Notes: generated from the sequence alone by a model not told the origin. DNA of 62,067 nucleotides from Marinobacterium rhizophilum DSM 18822 (GCF_000378045.1 NZ_KB899116.1:1-62067), one strand, 5' to 3'. Shown: positions 30,073 through 39,568, counted from the first letter of the stretch. A program made the numbers and translations.

Positions 30073-30921
30073 TCAGAGATCGAATTCGAGATTGTCGATC
30101 AGGCGGGCGGCGCCCAGGTAGGCTGCGCTGAGAATCACCAGCTGCTGATCCGAGTCACCGGCCGGTTGCAGGTCGCTGCGCCGCACAATGCGCATGAAGT
30201 CGCCCTTGAAGCCGACGTTTTCCAGCTCGGCAAGGGCCTGGCGCGTTAGCTGGTCGTAATCCCGTCGGCCGTCCTGAATCACCTGTGCGGTTTCGCGCAG
30301 TACGCGGTTCAATGTCGGTGCAATGGCAAGCTCCGCAGGGCTGAGGTAGCCGTTGCGTGAACTGAGCGCCAGTTGGTTCCGGTCGCGCACGATGCTCACG
30401 CCGTGAATCTCGATGGGCATGCAGAGATCGGCCACCATGCGGCGGATAATCAGCAGCTGCTGGTAATCCTTGCTGCCAAAGAAGGCAGAGTCCGGCTGGA
30501 CGATGCCAAACAGCTTGCTGACTACCGTGGTGACGCCGCGAAAGTGCCCTGGACGGGTGCTGCCGCAATGCATCTCCGACAGTTCGGGTACTTCAACAAT
30601 GGTCTGCTTTTCGCGGCCATTGGGGTACATCTCGGCTTCACTGGGCACAAACAGGTAGTCGCAGCCGGCGGCGGCGAGTTTGATCTGATCAGCCTCCAGT
30701 GTGCGAGGGTAGCTGTCCAGGTCTTCGTTGGGGCCGAACTGAAGCGGGTTGACGAAAACGGTCGCGACGATGATGTCAGCGTGCTGGCGTGCCTGATTGA
30801 CCAGCTCCACATGGCCGGCGTGCAGGTTACCCATGGTCGGTACCAGGCCGATTGTCTTGCCAGCCTGGCGTGCTGCTTTCAGTTGTTCGCGTAATGCCGG
30901 AATATGGTGAATAGTCTGCAT
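30073..30921 (-). CDS. panC: Pantothenate synthetase
   Basis: PanC ligates pantoate and beta-alanine with ATP to form pantothenate for coenzyme A. From ATG 30921 the product is 282 residues with the nucleotidyl-transferase motif VPTMGNLHAGHVELV (HIGH-like), the FVNPLQFGPNEDLDSYPRT substrate loop, FFGSKDYQQL, and SSRNGYLS near 185. The open frame extends 26 residues further upstream into panB and is unlikely to be used. It starts one base downstream of the panB frame end, in a panB-panC unit. Confidence 0.96.
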   Translation of the reverse strand: MQTIHHIPALREQLKAARQAGKTIGLVPTMGNLHAGHVELVNQARQHADIIVATVFVNPLQFGPNEDLDSYPRTLEADQIKLAAAGCDYLFVPSEAEMYPNGREKQTIVEVPELSEMHCGSTRPGHFRGVTTVVSKLFGIVQPDSAFFGSKDYQQLLIIRRMVADLCMPIEIHGVSIVRDRNQLALSSRNGYLSPAELAIAPTLNRVLRETAQVIQDGRRDYDQLTRQALAELENVGFKGDFMRIVRRSDLQPAGDSDQQLVILSAAYLGAARLIDNLEFDL

Positions 30922-30922
30922 A

Positions 30923-31717
30923 TCACTCGAATCCATGCTCATCGGCTGGAAAGGTGCCGGCGCGGACCTGTTCACCGTAGCTCTGAATGGCGCCTGCAAT
31001 GCTGTCAGCGTCGGCCATAAAGTCTTTTACAAAACGCGGCTTGCGGCCTGCCGTAATGCCCAGCATGTCGTGCAGGACCAGTACCTGGGCATCAGTCTGT
31101 GGGCCTGCGCCTATGCCGATCACCGGGATGTCGACCGCGCGGGAGATTTCTCCGGCCAGCAGCGACGGTACACACTCAAGCAGCAGCATGCTGGCACCCT
31201 GTTGTTCCAGCACAATGGCATCATCGATCATCTGTCGAGCGCTGGTCGCGTCGCGCCCCTGTACACGGTAACCGCCCAGGCGGTTAACCGCCTGGGGCGT
31301 CAGCCCCAGGTGGGCGCAGACCGGGACGCCGCGATCGGCCAGCAGGGCGATGGTCTCAGCCAGCCAGGCACCGCCTTCAATCTTGATAATATGGGCGCCG
31401 GCCTGCATCAGTTTGCCGGCGTTGAGCATGGCCTGCTCTGGCGTGGCGTAGCTCATGAACGGCAGATCGCTCATCACCATGGCGCCTTGGTTGCCGCCTG
31501 CAACGCAGCGGGTGTGGTAGGCCATTTCATCCACCGTGACCGGCAGGGTGCTGTCGTGGCCCTGAAGAACCATGCCCAGGGAGTCACCCACCAGAATGAC
31601 CTCTGTACCAGCGCTACTGACCAGCTGTGCAAAACAGGCATCGTACGCGGTCAGAACTGCGAACTTCTTACCATCCTGCTTGAGCGCTGAGAGGGTGTGT
31701 AGAGTGACGTTGTTCAT
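30923..31717 (-). CDS. panB: 3-methyl-2-oxobutanoate hydroxymethyltransferase
   Basis: PanB uses methylene-tetrahydrofolate to hydroxymethylate ketoisovalerate to ketopantoate, the first committed step to pantothenate. From ATG 31717 the product has 264 residues with [42 protein letters not shown], the metal/substrate residues in KIEGG, and [10 protein letters not shown]. The C-terminal [23 protein letters not shown] is typical. A TTG ten codons upstream is possible but not conserved. It lies between folK and panC. Confidence 0.95.
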   Translation of the reverse strand: MNNVTLHTLSALKQDGKKFAVLTAYDACFAQLVSSAGTEVILVGDSLGMVLQGHDSTLPVTVDEMAYHTRCVAGGNQGAMVMSDLPFMSYATPEQAMLNAGKLMQAGAHIIKIEGGAWLAETIALLADRGVPVCAHLGLTPQAVNRLGGYRVQGRDATSARQMIDDAIVLEQQGASMLLLECVPSLLAGEISRAVDIPVIGIGAGPQTDAQVLVLHDMLGITAGRKPRFVKDFMADADSIAGAIQSYGEQVRAGTFPADEHGFE

Positions 31718-31757
31718 AGGGGAGCTCGGCTTTTCGTTTGACTTCAACGGTTCCGGA

Positions 31758-32249
31758 TTATAACGAGATCCGTTCCAGTGTGCCTATAGGGTATTCACTT
31801 AACAGCGTTGCCAGCGGGCGACCATCCTGCAGTGCCAGATCGGGGCTGATTTCACTCAGGGGCCAAAGTACAAAGTTGCGTTCATGCATGCCTGGGTGAG
31901 GAACCGACAGTCGTTCAGTGGATATGGTTTCCTCACCGTACAGCAGCAGGTCCAGGTCCAGCGTGCGGGGGCCCCAGCGCTCCAGCCGTACGCGTTGATG
32001 CAGTTGCTCCAATGCCTGTAGTTGATCCAGCAGGCTGTGCGCATCCAGTGTCGTTTCGAGCAGTGCCACGGCGTTAACGTAGTCCGGCTGATCCTGTGGT
32101 CCCATGGGTGGGGAGCGATACAGGCTGGAGTGGGTCAGCAAGTGAGTGCCGGGCAGTGTCGCCAGCTCCTCCAGAGCGCGCGCAACCTGTTGTTGCGGCG
32201 AGTCCAGATTACTGCCCAGGCCTATATAGCAGCGGATGGCCTTATGCAT
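31758..32249 (-). CDS. folK: Hydroxymethyl-dihydropterin pyrophosphokinase
   Basis: FolK transfers pyrophosphate from ATP to 6-hydroxymethyl-7,8-dihydropterin, the step before FolP. From ATG 32249 the product is 163 residues with [16 protein letters not shown] near the start, the HPPK signature [15 protein letters not shown], and [16 protein letters not shown]. The start overlaps the pcnB stop region by eight bases, indicating translational coupling. A longer frame reading into pcnB exists but is unlikely. The order pcnB-folK-panB-panC is the conserved pseudomonad cluster. Confidence 0.94.
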   Translation of the reverse strand: MHKAIRCYIGLGSNLDSPQQQVARALEELATLPGTHLLTHSSLYRSPPMGPQDQPDYVNAVALLETTLDAHSLLDQLQALEQLHQRVRLERWGPRTLDLDLLLYGEETISTERLSVPHPGMHERNFVLWPLSEISPDLALQDGRPLATLLSEYPIGTLERISL

Positions 32250-33684
32250 CGCGCTGGCGGGTACGAGGCTTGCGCCGACGCTTGCGCGGTTTGGCGGCAG
32301 AGGGGCTGAGATCGTCCTGGAGCGATGCTCGGTCATTGCTATTGGCGCTCTGGTAATCAGTCCACCACTGACTCAGGCCATCCAGGTCTTCACCACTGGA
32401 CTCACGCAAAAGCAGCAGGTCGTAGGCGGCCCTGAAGCGTGGATGCTCCATCAGGCGTTCTGCGCGGTTACCCTGGCGTTTGGGAAGGCGTAGCTGTAAC
32501 TCCCAGATTTCGCGTAGCGGGGTAGAGAAGCGACGGGGTATCGCGGTATGGCGGATCTGGGCGGCGATGACCTCATTGGCCGCTTCGTGCAGCGCTGGCA
32601 AGGGCGGCATGCGGCCTTCTTTCATCAGACTGTTCAGACGCAGCTGCATGGGATACCAAAGCAAGGCGGCGAACAGGAAGGCGGGTGTAACGCTCTTGCC
32701 CTGTTCCAGCCGGCGGTCGGTATTGCGCAGTGCCTTGAGAATCAGTTCCTCTACCGGCAGGCCTGCAGCGGGGCCTCGCTTGATTGCACTCTGGACCTGG
32801 GGGAACAGTTGCTCGAACAGGCCGTACGTCTGCATCTGCTTGTAGGCGGCAACACCATGGCCGGACTGCAGCAGCTTGAGCACTTCATCAAACATGCGTG
32901 CGGCGGCAATATCTCGCAACAGCGGAGCCAGTTCAGGGATGGGTGCCGCGGTAGCCGGTTCAATGTCGAACTCCAGTTTGGCAGCAAAACGAACAGCCCG
33001 CAGCATGCGTACGGGGTCTTCGCGGTAGCGTGACGCAGGGTCGCCGATCATGCGAATGACCTTATGCCCGATATCGCGGTAGCCGCCGGCGAAGTCATGC
33101 ACGCTGTGGTCCTGGGCCGAGTAGTAGAGGGCGTTGATGGTGAAGTCGCGGCGCAAGGCGTCTTCGCGCAGCGTGCCATAGACGTTGTCGCGCAGTATCA
33201 GACCGCTGGCGGCCTGGCGGCCGTCTTCGCCATCTTCGTTTCGGTCTTCCGTGTCATGTCCGGCGCGGAAGGTTGCAACTTCGATCACTTCACGCCCAAA
33301 GCGGACATGGACCAGCTTGAAGCGGCGGCCGATCAGACGCGAGCGCCGAAACAGTTCTTCGGCCTGTTCCGGTGTGGCGGACGTGGCTACATCGAAGTCC
33401 TTGGGACGCAGACCCAGCAGAATATCGCGTATGCAACCTCCCACGAGATAGGCTTCATGACCATCATCGTTAAGGCGATGAACGACTTTCAGCGCATTCT
33501 CATCGAGATGCTGGCGGGGGATGTTGTGTTGGTCTCGGGTGATGACGCTTTCAAGCGTGCTGCCTTCAGTGGCAGACTTCTCATCAGTATCCAGCTTGGG
33601 TGCCATATATCTTCTACGCAGTAGCAGGGTGGCGCCAATAAGGATAACCGCAATAGCCGCGGCTATGAACAGGCTCATATCCAT
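32242..33684 (-). CDS. pcnB: Poly(A) polymerase I with N-terminal membrane anchor
   Basis: PcnB adds 3' poly(A) tails that promote RNA decay. The nucleotidyltransferase core has LVGGCIRDILLGLRPKDFDVATSATPE (catalytic Asp pair), the RRFKLVHVRFG motif and RRDFTINALYY. RYREDPVRMLRAVRFAAKL and a basic C-terminal tail ([13 protein letters not shown]) follow, as in E. coli PAP I. Unlike E. coli, the protein begins with a clear transmembrane helix, MDMSLFIAAAIAVILIGATLLL, followed by three arginines, predicting membrane anchoring with the catalytic part in the cytoplasm. If translation instead began at Met27 the anchor would be lost. No Shine-Dalgarno precedes the ATG; an A-rich Hfq/Crc-type motif sits there instead. 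Confidence 0.9.
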   Translation of the reverse strand: MDMSLFIAAAIAVILIGATLLLRRRYMAPKLDTDEKSATEGSTLESVITRDQHNIPRQHLDENALKVVHRLNDDGHEAYLVGGCIRDILLGLRPKDFDVATSATPEQAEELFRRSRLIGRRFKLVHVRFGREVIEVATFRAGHDTEDRNEDGEDGRQAASGLILRDNVYGTLREDALRRDFTINALYYSAQDHSVHDFAGGYRDIGHKVIRMIGDPASRYREDPVRMLRAVRFAAKLEFDIEPATAAPIPELAPLLRDIAAARMFDEVLKLLQSGHGVAAYKQMQTYGLFEQLFPQVQSAIKRGPAAGLPVEELILKALRNTDRRLEQGKSVTPAFLFAALLWYPMQLRLNSLMKEGRMPPLPALHEAANEVIAAQIRHTAIPRRFSTPLREIWELQLRLPKRQGNRAERLMEHPRFRAAYDLLLLRESSGEDLDGLSQWWTDYQSANSNDRASLQDDLSPSAAKPRKRRRKPRTRQRDA

Positions 33685-33687
33685 AAG

Positions 33688-33702
33688 TGTTTGTTTTTTG
33701 TT
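33688..33702 (-). promoter_or_regulatory. A-rich Hfq/Crc-type motif at the pcnB start codon
   Basis: On the minus strand the bases just before the pcnB ATG read AACAAAAAACAAACA, matching the AAnAAnAA pattern bound by Hfq with Crc, three bases from the start codon. In pseudomonads such motifs at translation starts mark targets of catabolite repression. The same motif type is carried by the two small RNAs upstream. Confidence 0.55.
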
Positions 33703-33814
33703 CGCCCTGGCGGTGGAAGTCGCGCATCATATCACTGTTGCCGGCTCAGTATAAGAGTGGCTTTTTGGCGCGGTGCTAAGCTGGAATGGCAGATCGGAAG
33801 GGGGGGTGAATAAA

Positions 33815-34037
33815 AGATGAGTTAGCCGACCACCGTGATTAGAACGCAACCTGTGACTTATTTTTATTCAGGTCAATGCGATTCTCAATCTAGGGTTTGG
33901 GGACCTTCGTGACAACGCACGGCAGTCAGCTACAGGCCTCGTTGTTATTTTTATTCGAGGTGGGTTATCTGGAAGAGTCGACCGAATTTATTTTTATTGT
34001 TGGTCTGGTTTCGCAGGTAACGGTGTTGTTGTTCTGG
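33815..34037 (-). ncRNA. CrcZ/CrcY-like sRNA, pcnB-proximal copy
   Basis: Predicted small RNA starting near 34037, 12 bases after the sigma-54 -12 element. It opens with AACAACAACA, then displays AAUAAAAAUAA-type motifs in three hairpins. Stems GACCGA/TTGGTC close at 33980-34005, CCTCG/CGAGG at 33937-33960 and ACCTG/CAGGT at 33849-33873. Such motifs let CrcZ sequester Hfq and Crc and relieve catabolite repression. Location between cbrB and pcnB, sigma-54 promoter and activator site all match the CrcZ locus of pseudomonads. No clear terminator is seen, so the 3' end is approximate and the RNA may continue to pcnB. Confidence 0.75.
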
Positions 34038-34047
34038 CATGTAATAG

Positions 34048-34063
34048 AGCATGCATTGTGCCA
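34048..34063 (-). promoter_or_regulatory. Sigma-54 promoter of the pcnB-proximal sRNA
   Basis: The minus strand reads TGGCACAATGCATGCT: a perfect TGGCAC -24 element and GC at -12 with exactly ten bases between GG and GC. Transcription would start near 34037, just before the first A-rich motif. Confidence 0.75.
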
Positions 34064-34126
34064 GTTTTTGTAAGTCATTGTTATTGATGTAAATGTTCGT
34101 TTTTTGGGTTCTTTCCAAGACTCAGG

Positions 34127-34144
34127 GTAACGTCAAAGTGTTAC
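34127..34144. promoter_or_regulatory. Putative CbrB activator site, pcnB-proximal sRNA
   Basis: GTAAC (34127-34131) and GTTAC (34140-34144) are inverted half-sites separated by eight bases, centred about 98 bases upstream of the predicted start. A further GTAAC lies at 34184-34188. The arrangement equals the site upstream of the other sRNA. The CbrB assignment is inferred. The remaining 34190-34640 stretch shows no supported gene; it contains a short TGCAGA tandem at 34325-34345. Confidence 0.6.
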
Positions 34145-34639
34145 TTTTTGGAACGACTTGGTAGCACCTTGATGGGTAGCAGGGTAACAGCGCGCCCGCC
34201 CGGTACAATTAACAGGGGTGACTGCCCCAGGCAGTGCAGAGCAGAATCCAGTGTACAGAAGGGCACCAGGCTTCGGCTCAGAATGTTGATGGCGGCGATC
34301 ACCAAAAGGTGTCAGGCGTTTGGGTGCAGATGCAGATGCAGATGCTGTGCCTGGATGGGAAGCTAAACTGTGACGGATCTTGCAGTGGCGTGAAGCGCTG
34401 CCCTGTAACGGCAACTCCGAAGTTTTAGGTATCCAATAGGGGTCTGGGTGGTCAGCTCGGGCATGAGTGGAGCTGTGGCCGAATGCATCGCAGGTGTGGA
34501 TTGAGCGCCAGTGACGAGTATCGTGCTTGTCCAGATGCAAGTGTCTGTGAATCAAAAAACGAAGGCAGTGTTGCAAGGGGAAGAAGTACAGGAGGGTAGA
34601 ACGGAAAAGAGGTTTGAAGCCAGAAGGGGTTCAGTTACG

Positions 34640-34862
34640 AGATGGGTGGCTGATCACCGGGCAAAAACCATCATGACCTGTTGTTATTTTTATTCAGGTG
34701 CGAGGATCGGGGATCCCAGATGCATGTTCGGTGACCAGCGCAGGCCTCATTTATTATTTTTAGTGAGGCTAGCTACTCGTACGATCTCTCCGCAGTTATT
34801 TTTATTCTGGAGGTTTCGCCGGTAAGTATTTTGTTGTTCTTCTTAATTCTTGTTTTTCTTGG
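34640..34862 (-). ncRNA. CrcZ-like sRNA, cbrB-proximal copy
   Basis: Predicted small RNA starting near 34862. Its first 35 bases are A-rich, with AAGAAAAACAAGAA (34847-34860) and AAGAAGAACAACAAAA (34829-34844). Three hairpins follow with A-rich loops. Stems CTCC/GGAG close at 34788-34812, GCCTCA/TGAGGC at 34744-34769 and ACCTG/CAGGT at 34676-34699. Loops read AAUAAAAAUAA or a close variant, giving five AAnAAnAA-type motifs in all. It is a diverged paralogue of the copy at 33.8-34.0 kb in the same orientation. The 3' end is not defined; T runs occur near 34663 and 34551. Confidence 0.78.
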
Positions 34863-34872
34863 TTCTTAAGAG

Positions 34873-34888
34873 TGCACGGCCTGTGCCA
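34873..34888 (-). promoter_or_regulatory. Sigma-54 promoter of the cbrB-proximal sRNA
   Basis: The minus strand reads TGGCACAGGCCGTGCA: perfect TGGCAC at -24, TGCA at -12, and ten bases between GG and GC. An AT-rich stretch (34890-34935) separates it from the activator palindromes, suitable for DNA bending. Confidence 0.8.
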
Positions 34889-34947
34889 TGTTTTATAACT
34901 TGCTGTTTAATATGAATATTTTTATTATTTAACGCTTTTCATGTCGC

Positions 34948-34971
34948 AAGGTAACAGCGGTTTGTTACCTT
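34948..34971. promoter_or_regulatory. Putative CbrB activator palindrome 1
   Basis: AAGGTAACA and TGTTACCTT are perfect 9-base inverted arms separated by six bases, centred about 98 bases upstream of the predicted sRNA start. The GTAAC-N8-GTTAC core spacing equals that of the other sRNA copy. Confidence 0.65.
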
Positions 34972-35017
34972 AGGGAACGTCTTGCGAAACATATCTGGGT
35001 GCAGAGGTAACACTAAA

Positions 35018-35038
35018 GCGGTAACACTTTGTTACCGC
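35018..35038. promoter_or_regulatory. Putative CbrB activator palindrome 2
   Basis: GCGGTAACA and TGTTACCGC are perfect 9-base inverted arms separated by CTT, with another GTAAC half-site at 35007-35011 and a GTTAC overlapping the cbrB stop (35053-35057). As RNA it could also form a short hairpin after cbrB, but no T tract follows. Confidence 0.55.
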
Positions 35039-35053
35039 CTGGCGACCCGGACG

Positions 35054-36442
<1,389 letters not shown>

Positions 36443-36483
36443 TCGGTTCGACCTTGATTCCTACATGCAGGACATAACGCGCG

Positions 36484-39399
36484 TCAAAGTTCCGACAGCG
36501 GAAGTCCAGGTAAGGTGATGACCACTAGAGTGCCTTTATTCTGTTTTTTGTCGGCAGGGCTAAGTATTTCGATATTACCATAGTGTTCCTCGATAATATT
36601 GTAGACCAACGGTAAACCCAATCCGGTTCCCTTGCCCGGATCCTTCGTGGTGAAAAAAGGCTCAAACAGACGGTCCTGCAGTTCAGCGGGAATGCCACTG
36701 CCTTCGTCCTGCATACGGATGATGACCTTCTCGTCTTCCTGCTCTGCGCTGATGCTGATCAGGCCCAGCTCGGGCGAGGCGTCGCAGGCATTATTGAGCA
36801 GGTTAACAAAGACCTGCAGCAGCTGCTGCAGGTCGCCCACGACCTGCAAGTGTGGCGGCACGTCGTTTTGGTAACGCTGGTGTCGGCCGCGGCTGTCGAG
36901 CGAGACGAGCTGAATGGCTTCGGCGATGCAGGCATATATATCGACAGGGTCATGCTGGGTGACATGGTCCTGGCGCCCGGTGTGCGCAAAGCGGACCAGT
37001 GACTGTACAATGCGGCTGATACGCTTGGTCTGATCGAGGATTTGCTCGCCGGATTCGAGCACCAGCGGACTTTCGGTTTCAAATTTCAGGTTCTGTGCCA
37101 GGCAGGCTATGCCAGTGACCGGGTTGCCGATCTCGTGGGCCACTCCTGCGGCGAAGCGCCCGATGGACGCGAGCCGTTCGTTGTGCGCCAGCTTGTCGGC
37201 CAGCATGAGCGTGTCGGATTCGTCTTCCAGCAGAATGACCATGCCCGAATGCGCTTTTTGTTCGTTGAGCTGGGCCTTGTGCAGGCTGAACCAGCGTGGC
37301 TGGCCATTGACGACCAGTTTCTGGTTCGGCAGGTGTGACCGGTCACTTTCGGTGAAGCAGGTGAACAGCTCGCCCCAGGGGGCTGGCAGCGAGGCGGGAC
37401 GCCAGGTCAGCACATCGTCTGCCGACAGGCCGGTGTAGTGTTCAATTTCCGCGTTCCAGAACAGAATGCGGCCATCGCTGTCCAGCGTGCAGACTCCCAC
37501 GGGCAGTTTTTGCAGCGTGAGACGGTGATAACGCCGCAGCTCGTCCAGTTCTGCTGCCAGGCCTCCCAGGCGCTGATGGTATTGCTCCAGCTGGGATTCC
37601 AGCAAGTGCACATCGCGAGCCCTGAACCCTTCGATCGGGTCGTGACGATCCAGTGGCTCGAGGATGGTGGCGGCCTCCACTGGCCCGACCAGGCCGGACA
37701 AATGTTGCTCCAGCTGAGTGCGCAGGCGCAGCAGGTCCAGCGGCGACAGTACTTCATAGCTGATACCCAGCTGGCCAATGGCGCTTTGCAGCTCACGCTT
37801 CGCCGTCTCGGTGCCCAGTCGCGGACGCAGCAGTGCTTCGAAATCTTCCACCCGGGTGGCGTTCAGACGAATGCCCATAGGCTGCTGCATGACATTCAGC
37901 ATGCAGGCGTCGGCAGCCTTGCGTTCTTCGTCGCCCGTGGGAAGCAGACGTGATGCGACCACCAGTACCACACAGTTGAGCAGCAGGGAAAATACGGCCG
38001 ACTGATGCCAGTCATCGGTATTGATGTCAAAGTCCAGCACATTGATGTTCTGATCCAGCGCAATCGGCAGCAGCATGGTCAGCAACCAGCTGCCGGTACC
38101 GGTGCACAGGCCCAGCACGAATCCCCAGCGGTTAATGCCGGCCCAGAACAGGGTGGCCAGCAGACCGGGCAGGAATTGCAGAAAGGAAATAAAGGCGATC
38201 AGCGCCAGCAAATAGAGAGTCTCGGGCCGGGAATACTGGGTATAGAACAAATAGCTGCTGCTCATCAACACCACAATCAGGATGCGGCGCAGCCACAGCA
38301 GCCAGTTGTAGAAGCGCACATTGTCGGGTACCTGGGTGATGGGCAGCAGTAGATGGTTCTGCAGCATGGAGGCCATGGAAACGGTCGCAACGATAATGAC
38401 GCCACTGGCCGCTGAAAGGCCACCCAGAAAGGCAAGCAAGGTCAGTGTCTTGGAGTCGAGTACGACACCGATGTTGAGTACCAGGTACTCGGTGACCTCG
38501 GTGGCCTCGAGCTTCATGCCGGCCCAGACGATAATCGGTACTGTCAGCGCCATAAAAAACAGGTACAGGGGCATCAGCCACGAGGCCTTTTGCAGGCTCA
38601 GGGCCGATGAGTTTTCGGTGAAGGCCAGATGGTACATATGCGGCATAACGATGGTTGTGGCGAAAAACGCCAGCAGCAGGGTATGCCAGTTCTCGTTTTC
38701 CGGGATGTGCTGAATGCTTTTCAGGGCGGCGGGATTATCGGCCAGCCACTGCTCCAGCCCGGCTGGACCGCCAAAAATGATGAACAGCGAATAGCCGGCG
38801 ATGGCCAGCAGGGCAGCCAGCTTGATCAGCGACTCCACCGCCATGGCCACCACCAGGCCGTTGTTGCGGTTGCGCAACGATGCGTGACGAGCGCCGAACA
38901 GAATCGCGAACAGCGCCATGACGGCGCAAAAGGTGGCGGCGATGAGGTCTCGAGGGGCATCCTTGTTGAGCAGGTATAGCGAATCGGCCACCGCCTGGAT
39001 CTGGATGGCAATCAGGGGCAGGGTGGCGGCGACAACCAGCAATGACGTCAGAGTGCCGACGGGGCCACTGCGAAAGCGGAACGCGAAGAGGTCGGCCAGC
39101 GAGCTGAGCTGATGGGTGCGGGAGATCCGCAGAATCGGCACCATGATGGCTGGCGCCAGTACAAAGGCCAGGGTCGCGGCCAAGTAAGAGGTCAGGTAAG
39201 TGATACCGGCATCCTGCACCATGCCGAAGATGCCGTAGAAGGTCCAGACACTGGCATAGATCCCCAGTGAGAGTGCATGTACCAGGGGGTGGCGTACCAG
39301 TCGCTTGGGCAATTTACCGCGTTCAGTCAGGTAGGCGGCGCCAAACAACACCAGCAAATAACTGACGCCGGCAATGAAAAGAGCATGAATACTAAACAT
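36484..39399 (-). CDS. cbrA: Transporter-fused sensor histidine kinase CbrA
   Basis: CbrA couples a sodium/solute symporter-like module to a histidine kinase and phosphorylates CbrB. The 971-residue product begins with about 13 membrane helices of the SSS/PutP type (residues 1 to about 490, for example LGIYASVWTFYGIFGMVQDAG). A PAS-like segment with VGVCTLDSDGRILFWN, the dimerisation motif FAAGVAHEIGNPVTG with the phosphoacceptor His, and the ATPase boxes NACDASPELG, DEGSGIP and GKGTGLGLPLVYNII follow. Its start overlaps cbrX by eight bases, suggesting translational coupling. Downstream are cbrB and the sRNA genes. Confidence 0.94.
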   Translation of the reverse strand: MFSIHALFIAGVSYLLVLFGAAYLTERGKLPKRLVRHPLVHALSLGIYASVWTFYGIFGMVQDAGITYLTSYLAATLAFVLAPAIMVPILRISRTHQLSSLADLFAFRFRSGPVGTLTSLLVVAATLPLIAIQIQAVADSLYLLNKDAPRDLIAATFCAVMALFAILFGARHASLRNRNNGLVVAMAVESLIKLAALLAIAGYSLFIIFGGPAGLEQWLADNPAALKSIQHIPENENWHTLLLAFFATTIVMPHMYHLAFTENSSALSLQKASWLMPLYLFFMALTVPIIVWAGMKLEATEVTEYLVLNIGVVLDSKTLTLLAFLGGLSAASGVIIVATVSMASMLQNHLLLPITQVPDNVRFYNWLLWLRRILIVVLMSSSYLFYTQYSRPETLYLLALIAFISFLQFLPGLLATLFWAGINRWGFVLGLCTGTGSWLLTMLLPIALDQNINVLDFDINTDDWHQSAVFSLLLNCVVLVVASRLLPTGDEERKAADACMLNVMQQPMGIRLNATRVEDFEALLRPRLGTETAKRELQSAIGQLGISYEVLSPLDLLRLRTQLEQHLSGLVGPVEAATILEPLDRHDPIEGFRARDVHLLESQLEQYHQRLGGLAAELDELRRYHRLTLQKLPVGVCTLDSDGRILFWNAEIEHYTGLSADDVLTWRPASLPAPWGELFTCFTESDRSHLPNQKLVVNGQPRWFSLHKAQLNEQKAHSGMVILLEDESDTLMLADKLAHNERLASIGRFAAGVAHEIGNPVTGIACLAQNLKFETESPLVLESGEQILDQTKRISRIVQSLVRFAHTGRQDHVTQHDPVDIYACIAEAIQLVSLDSRGRHQRYQNDVPPHLQVVGDLQQLLQVFVNLLNNACDASPELGLISISAEQEDEKVIIRMQDEGSGIPAELQDRLFEPFFTTKDPGKGTGLGLPLVYNIIEEHYGNIEILSPADKKQNKGTLVVITLPGLPLSEL

Positions 39400-39568
39400 C
39401 CCGATGACTCCGGCGCAGGTCGATGAGCCAGCTCAGGGCGATCAGTACGAGCCAGATCAAAAAGGGTCGATACCAGGGGGCATCGGGCTGCAGCCACCAG
39501 TCGAGCAGCAATGGGCCTGTCAGGTAAAAGCCGATAATCATTAACAGGGCGGTGCGGTGCAGATACAT
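39392..39568 (-). CDS. cbrX: Small membrane protein CbrX-like
   Basis: A 58-residue protein with two likely membrane segments (LLMIIGFYLTGPLLLDWWL and RPFLIWLVLIALSWLI) and a basic end (DLRRSHRDV). It overlaps the 3' end of gluQ by 28 bases and the start of cbrA by eight bases. In pseudomonads a small frame named cbrX precedes and overlaps cbrA; this one matches it in size, position and topology. Role is likely translational coupling or a small CbrA partner. A 26-residue N-terminal extension into gluQ is possible but less likely. Confidence 0.78.
   Translation of the reverse strand: MYLHRTALLMIIGFYLTGPLLLDWWLQPDAPWYRPFLIWLVLIALSWLIDLRRSHRDV

Noticed and set aside
33960-34010. TTATTTTTATT runs considered as AT-rich insertion remnants or UP elements
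   Set aside because: Read on the minus strand they are AAUAAAAAUAA loops inside paired stems, in the right order and distance from two sigma-54 promoters, which a transposon remnant does not explain.
34157-34576. Possible small proteins between the two sRNA units
   Set aside because: The open frames there are short, lack ribosome binding sites, have unlike-protein composition and overlap each other on both strands. The stretch is treated as noncoding.
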